A program made the translations under genes and the position numbers. Positions 58,998 through 64,000 of a DNA stretch of 64,000 bases are shown here, piece after piece. The first letter of the stretch is position 1, and every line of letters begins with the position of its first letter. This DNA comes from Pempheris klunzingeri (Eukaryota > Chordata > Actinopteri > Acropomatiformes > Pempheridae). The DNA lies in assembly GCF_042242105.1 (NCBI RefSeq), contig NC_092030.1, positions 1,273,501 through 1,337,500 of the forward strand. The letters run 5' to 3'. The notes under the pieces were generated by a model. That model made no database searches, had not been told where the DNA came from, and worked only from the letters and a program-made list of their open reading frames with translations.

Positions 58998-61753
58998 GCT
59001 GACTCACTGGCTCGGCAGCGTGGCTTCTGCTGTTTTATAGAATAATCACAGTGAGGAAATGTACGTGTTTCATAGGTCCCACGTTCTGCTGCTGTTTTCA
59101 AGCTTGTACTTGTATTTGGAGGTCCTACTAGAGCAGGTTTGCACAGTTTAATGATCAAAACACACGTTTTAGAAGAACAGAAACACGTGTTTGTGTTACT
59201 GGTGAGGAAAAGGAGAGAAAGGGTGAGAGGACGGTCTCTTCTCATAGTTTGGTGGTCTGGAGACACAACAGGGACTCGTGTTCATGTGGAGAAGGAAGTG
59301 GCTCGATGTGTGCAGGATGCAGCCATGTCCTCAGAGTAAAGCAAGGTGATGAAACATGAAACACCAGCCAGGATTTCACCTGGTCAGCCTCCTCTGGCTG
59401 CCTGCAGCGAGTCACATCACCTTCAGAGGCCTGGACATGTTGTGTGAGGCTGCTGTAACAGACATTAGGCTCAGTGGTCCATCATAAGTATAGAGATTAA
59501 TTATATTCTCTGTCATACATCATTATACTTCTGTGGCCTTGCACTGGTCGGTTTGTTCAAAGCTTGATTGCATGTAAATTTCAAGGCTGAAAAGAGTCTG
59601 TATGGGAAGGTCTAGTGCTTCATGCTCTCAGGATGAGAGTGCACAGCAGGAGAACAGGTGAGGCAGCACTTTTTATTGGAAGTAGGACCTGCTTGTGTTT
59701 GACATGAAGGCGTGCACTGCCATTGGTAAACATGCAGCCGGCTCTGCCTGTAAGCTGTGTCCTTTGTTCAGACGCACACACTGTGGATGCTATGTGTTCT
59801 TTATGTCTCCATGTAGCCTGATGCTTTCTGTCTCTCCTGCAGCTCTCTCACATCCACACGTGAAGACAAACACAAACTGGACGTGTTTATAGTTTTTACA
59901 TCATGTAGAGTTCGACGGAGCACTCAACAAGCTGTAGCCACCAGCTGTCGGAGGCTCAGCGACGACATGCAGCATGAACAAATATCCTGCAGCCGTTTGA
60001 GTTGGTGACACCGAGTTCAGATCATCAAACCGACCCATAGAGAGAGAGAGCAGAGAAACAAACATTGTTTTATAGCCCTTCAGCGATGGAGCCAGTTCTC
60101 TAACAAGGCACTCAGCTGAGATCACTACGGTCTCACGTCAAAGTTATTATGTTACTAGCTATTATTCCCCTTTGTACCACTAATCCAGACAGACAGACAG
60201 TCTCCTTCACTTCTGGTCCTCCTCTCTCCAGCGTCAACGTACGCCACCTGTGAGCAGGATGAGTAACAGCAGGGGTGAGGAAAGAGGCTGTTTCTGTGGT
60301 TTAGATTCAATAATAATGATAATAAACTTTATTAAACAGCACCTTTTGCACATTAAACGTAGCTCAAAGTGCAAAATAACATTAATTTTATAAAAAACAA
60401 GACATACGAAGTGAAATGTACCAATAAATAATGATAAAACAACAAAATAGATAAAAACAATGTTAAAAAGGAAAAGAATTTAAAAGCAAGATCATGAAAA
60501 TAATTCCTAAACTGTTTCTTATGACCATCATACAATGAAATAGATAAAACAATATTAAAAAGGTAAATCTGATTAAAAGCCTCAATCTCGAGCTGTTTTT
60601 TAAAACTGTCAGCAGAAGTTTTGAGAGACTGATGATGTTAACATCTGTGATCAGTGACAGTTTTAGTTATTAAAACTGTGAGTACGTTTTATGATGAATT
60701 ATGTGAGTTGTATTGAATGAATTGTGTATTTTCTCTTGGATATTCAGCTTTTTCACTTCACTTTGGAAAAACAACAGTGTTGTTATATTTCCAACGCTGA
60801 AGAAAAGAAGACTGACTCACCCTCGGTGGTTTATTGCACACTGTAGATTGTTTCACGGTTAACGGTTAACGGTTTATTGAAGGTTTGAGGGACATTTCCT
60901 ACATTGGCTCGGTGCTCTGCAGTCAGCTGTGACTAACTTTTTACAGCAGACAGGTGGGAGGGTGACTCACTGCCGCCGTTAAAAGGTTCACCAACTCACT
61001 GACTTCTCATTTCAAAATGACATTTTAACTGAGATCCACTCCTTCATTCTCAGACTAACTAATAAAGCAGATACGGGTTTGTTTAAACGGTGACCTTTCT
61101 GGACGCCTCCCTCCAAACAGTGAGGACAGAGCACTTTAATGAGGAACACCTGAGACCGGCCCTCTTAGGATCATGTCAGCTGAAGTCTCTCACGCCTCCT
61201 TTTACTCACCCCATGTTTTATTTGCCCCACTAGAGGGCAGCAGGACACACTGAGGACACACACTCTGCATCAGCTCCAACACATTAACAGCTGACTGACA
61301 CAATATTAGACATTCAGGTTGCTTATTTCTCAGTTAATTTGTTATTTATTTGCTGTTCAAGTAACAAATAACTGATTTCACAATAATCTGAAATATATAG
61401 TTGGATGTAATGTAAAGCCAGATGTTGTAAACCGCTGGCTGATGTTTTAGCCTGGTTTGTATGGTGTTTCTCATCAGAGAGCTTTAGGTTCTTCAGAGGG
61501 TTTTATTTTTGTTTTTTGATTTAATCTAGTGTCAATTTAAATTGTCTTGTTGCATTGAGACGTTTGCACAAGTGTACTAGTTTTTAATGATGATATTTTT
61601 CCAAACAGCATGACTGAAATACAGTTAATACTAAAATACACAATAATAGATAAGGAGATGACTGCATTTAGAATACAATTTATGAAACAGGAACTTGAGA
61701 AAAGAAGGAACTGATCACTAGTGGGCTTTTAGAAGTTTTTAAAAAGGGGTATC

Positions 61754-61791
<38 letters not shown>

Positions 61792-63951
61792 TGGTTTGGG
61801 GAAGGGGAAAGAAATGGTGAATGGTTTTTAAGTGGGAAAGTGGATCAGCACAGATGTGTGTGTGTGCCCCTCCGCTCCTGTTGAGCTGTTTAGTGTTTGT
61901 TTGTTGTACCCCCCCCTCCCGCCCTCCCGCCCCCTGGGTGCCTCTCAAGAGGTTATGGGTCATTATCAAGCCGGTGACAAAACTCTCCTACACAGGGAGA
62001 GGTGTGCGTGCTTAGTCAGCGTGTGACAAACCACACACATACACAGTCAGCCTCAGTCCTGGGGATTTCCCTATAAATAAACACCGCCCATCCATTTTAA
62101 CCCCCTCCCCCCCTGCAAACTTTAAACCAATCAGCACTGCAGAAATACCACAAATAAATCTCTCATCTTTTCTGAGCCTCCTGTTAAACCTGCATCAGCA
62201 TGGTTGGAGCCCTCAGCCACCTGCAAAGTACAGATGGTGCACCCCGCCTCCACAGACACCTGCTATGGAGTGCACTAAATGGCCATTAGTGGAGGGGGGT
62301 AAGAAAAAAACAAAGCAGGCAGTGAAAGTGCTGGCGTGTCATATCATAGTCTTCAGCTGAGCCAGATGGCCGGCCTTCTGGGGCGAGAGTGACACTGTAA
62401 TCATTAATGTAACGTGGGTGGCTGTAAAAACATGTCGATTTACCCACACGGGGCATTTATTTCAATTTAAATCAAATCAGCTGTTTGTGTGTTTGCTCCT
62501 GGATGCTGATTGGACCATTCTGCTTAATTCGCTTTTTATGTGAGCACCTGTTGCTGTTTTGTGTTTTTCATACTCTCAACTTGGCCCCGACGTGTTGCTG
62601 TCGTTCCAGCTTTGGGGGCAAACACCTCTGATCTGATATTTGTACTGAAACAGCACTTTGATCACCTCCATTAGCGGCAAGCTATGGGATCTATTGTGCA
62701 TGTAGCAGCTGAAGCCCAGTGAAGCTGAGGTTTGGGTGATTGCTCCTGCCCCCCGCGGTGCTTCCTCCCCCGGCCACACACACACACACACACACACACA
62801 CCATCGTCCGTGGTCGTCCTGGAGACGTCGGCAGCACTACAGGAATGCGGCCCTCTGTCTGGTCGTGAGGGCTGTTAACAACAGTTTAGTGTCGTCTCCT
62901 TTTTTATCCGTCCACAAACAAACGGCACACATGGACACGCTCCCTGTCCGCCACTGCAGAGGGCACAGAACCCCTGAAAACCCCCTGCAGAGGCCGGGGG
63001 CAGGCGTGTATACCAGGCTGAATCATGCTCGTGTGCCCTCTGTCTCTGCCTTGCTTACACACAATAAGCACACTTCACCTGCAGCTCCAAAGTCAAGCTC
63101 CTGTGGGCTCATCAAAGAAAAGTAGAGCTGATCAATCAGATCGATTAGTGGACTGACAGAAGGTCGGTGTCTCGGCTGTGAGGACTTTCTCGCACTTAAA
63201 GATGCTCAAACTGGAGTCGGTTTAATTAGAATCTCATCTCTCGTTTGTTCTTCAGGCAAAGTGAAAGTCTACCATGACCTGGATGAAGAGATCGATTACC
63301 TCCACTCTGTCATCGAAAAGCAGGAAGAGTCGGAGAGCAAACAGCAGAAGAAGCAACGTAAACACCCTGGTAAGAACCTGAGAGCAGCCATTATAGCTTT
63401 AGAAGTACCAAACGCTTCCTGTTTTGGCCTGAGGAATATAGATTGAGACGTGATCTTCTCCCTACATGTCCTCTAATTAACAATCTCAGCCTCTCTCCCT
63501 CCAGCTGCCGCTGCCTCCCAGGCGGACGTTAAGAAGAGCAAGACAGACGCCTCCAGACACAAACAGAAGAGCCAGATGAGCCCAGATGAGGCCCGTCATG
63601 CTACCACTCCAGCTCCCCAGCTCCCTACAGCTTCTGCCCTCCCTAACACACCGACCCCCCAGCCCAGGGCCACCGCGGCTGGGGGCCGAGCAGGTCCGGT
63701 AGCTGTTCCGGCACCTGGGAATGACAGCATCATCGTCAGTGAGTGTGATTTCATTTCTCCAGGCCTGTCGGCGTGTTTCTCTGCCTGTTCGCTGTTTTTA
63801 AGATGATTTTAGATGTGATTATATTTATCCCCCATGATAAATGTCCCACTCAGTATTTACCCCCCCCCCTGTCGTTTCCTGCAGTTATAATCTCGCTGTG
63901 CGTGGTGGTGGGCTCTGTGGCCGTGATCCTGGCTACTGTCTGCTTCGTCAA
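48242..63951 (+). CDS. npdc1: Neural proliferation, differentiation and control 1 (5' part, 5 exons, runs off window)
   Basis: Coding exons seen: 48242-48359, 57273-57422, 63256-63369, 63505-63738 and 63885-63951. They encode about 227 residues, ending inside a codon at a GTAAGT donor, so the cytoplasmic part lies beyond the window. N-terminal signal sequence about 18-37 (SVLLVAAVLLCAVPVGAS). Residues 44-85 hold six cysteines spaced as in NPDC1, including CGPCL and EGRC. Then come an acidic DLDEEIDYL block, a Lys/Gln-rich part, a Pro/Thr/Ala-rich stem in exon 4, and one membrane helix from about 206 (IIISLCVVVGSVAVILATVCF). NPDC1 is a single-pass neural membrane protein linked to restraint of proliferation and to vesicles. 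Introns 1 (8.9 kb) and 2 (5.8 kb) are large. Paralogue (a or b) not decided. Confidence 0.92.
48545..48579. repeat. (GGCTGA)n hexanucleotide repeat
   Basis: About six units just inside npdc1 intron 1. Confidence 0.85.
48892..49142. repeat. Facing (GT)n and (AC)n microsatellites
   Basis: GT repeat 48892-48950 and AC repeat 49061-49142, separated by 110 bp of unique DNA in npdc1 intron 1. They are complementary and could pair in a transcript. Confidence 0.9.
50217..50252. repeat. (CA)n microsatellite
   Basis: CA repeat in npdc1 intron 1. A (CTTT)n tract follows at 50844-50871. Confidence 0.9.
52330..52675. mobile_element. TTAA foldback repeat, copy E (internal part)
   Basis: In npdc1 intron 1. 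Shows both arms: CCAGACCCCATTGACAAAAA on the left and AGCAGCTCCTGTGTTCTGCA with AATGTAGTCTGGTGTG on the right. The ends are lost. Confidence 0.65.
52748..52814. repeat. (CA)n microsatellite with one CG break
   Basis: Long CA repeat in npdc1 intron 1. Other CA/TG tracts of this intron are at about 52980-53002, 53106-53146 and 55557-55587. Confidence 0.9.
54360..54740. mobile_element. TTAA foldback repeat, copy F (right end lost)
   Basis: In npdc1 intron 1. Left end AGGATAACTCCAGTATTTTT preceded by TTAA at 54356-54359. The left arm matches copy C through CCTTTTGGTTTAACCACAAA and CCAGACTACATTCAC. The right arm is short and diverged. Confidence 0.75.
55600..57225. other. npdc1 intron 1, last third, no gene seen
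   Basis: No coding exon found. A (CAG)n tract at about 56328-56349 and unique DNA. A CT/GTCTCT-rich tract follows at 57226-57270 and serves as the exon 2 pyrimidine tract. Confidence 0.5.
57437..57872. repeat. (CA)n tracts after npdc1 exon 2
   Basis: CA repeats at 57437-57466, starting 14 bp after the exon 2 donor, and at 57825-57872. Confidence 0.9.
57900..60300. other. npdc1 intron 2, first half, no gene seen
   Basis: Simple tracts only: (CT)n at about 57911-57929, GA-rich at 58146-58162, and (ATC)n at 58967-58998. No frame fits a known family. Confidence 0.5.
60311..60400. repeat. Possible retroelement tail
   Basis: AATAAACTTTATTAAACAGC and AGCTCAAAGTGCAAAATAAC resemble a widespread fish repeat end (the TTTATT..GCACCTTT..AGCTCAAAGTGC type). 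Class uncertain. Confidence 0.35.
61227..61240 (+). promoter_or_regulatory. Consensus CTCF-type site CCACTAGAGGGCAG
   Basis: Matches the CTCF core consensus at all 14 positions as I recall it. Lies in npdc1 intron 2. Binding is untested. Confidence 0.55.
61756..61790. repeat. (TG)n microsatellite
   Basis: TG repeat in npdc1 intron 2. A CA repeat lies at about 62776-62801. Confidence 0.9.
62040..62570. promoter_or_regulatory. Candidate conserved non-coding element in npdc1 intron 2
   Basis: Complex unique sequence free of simple repeats, with homeodomain-like words (TCATTAAT at 62401-62408, CTTAATTC) and an E-box CAGCTG. Suggestive of an enhancer only; no conservation data are available here. 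Confidence 0.25.
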
Positions 63952-64000
63952 GTAAGTCTGGACACACAAAGTCAGGAGTGAAGCTACATTTGACCCCAGA

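Overview
This window looks like nuclear DNA of a ray-finned fish, probably a percomorph teleost. It has multi-exon vertebrate genes with short GT-AG introns, many long CA/TG microsatellites, and several small families of DNA-transposon-derived repeats. I rebuilt each gene by hand from reading frame, splice sites and recalled family sequences. All exon joins keep the frame, but no alignment or search was run.

Layout. (1) cdc37l1, + strand, 114-6302, seven coding exons, an Hsp90 co-chaperone relative. (2) A 5 kb gap holding a perfect 19-bp minisatellite. (3) ak3, - strand, 16653-11334, five coding exons, mitochondrial GTP:AMP phosphotransferase. (4) rcl1, + strand, 17641-26178, nine coding exons, pre-rRNA processing factor. 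It contains a textbook U12-type intron (intron 5) and a miR-101 hairpin (intron 8). (5) An annexin A3-like gene, - strand, 31270-26825, thirteen coding exons, with a decayed Tc1-like transposon in intron 3. (6) edem3-like, + strand, 33634-42120, twenty coding exons, an ER GH47 mannosidase-like protein with a PA domain. (7) A 6 kb gap with a complete foldback element and a duplicated block. (8) The 5' part of npdc1, + strand, from 48242 and running off the window, five coding exons seen, with introns of 8.9 and 5.8 kb.

The order and orientation cdc37l1(+) / ak3(-) / rcl1(+), with mir-101 inside rcl1, match human 9p24 as I recall it. The annexin, edem3 and npdc1 genes that follow are not neighbours of RCL1 in mammals, so a synteny break lies just after rcl1. 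The genes do not form one pathway: they cover chaperoning, mitochondrial nucleotide metabolism, ribosome biogenesis, membrane binding, ER quality control and neural differentiation.

I see no CRISPR array, operon or wholly new protein system. The most useful non-obvious items are the intronic miR-101, the U12 intron, the TTAA-flanked foldback family, a UG-repeat splice acceptor in ak3, a likely optional exon in the annexin gene, and the missing ER-retention tail of the EDEM3-like protein.
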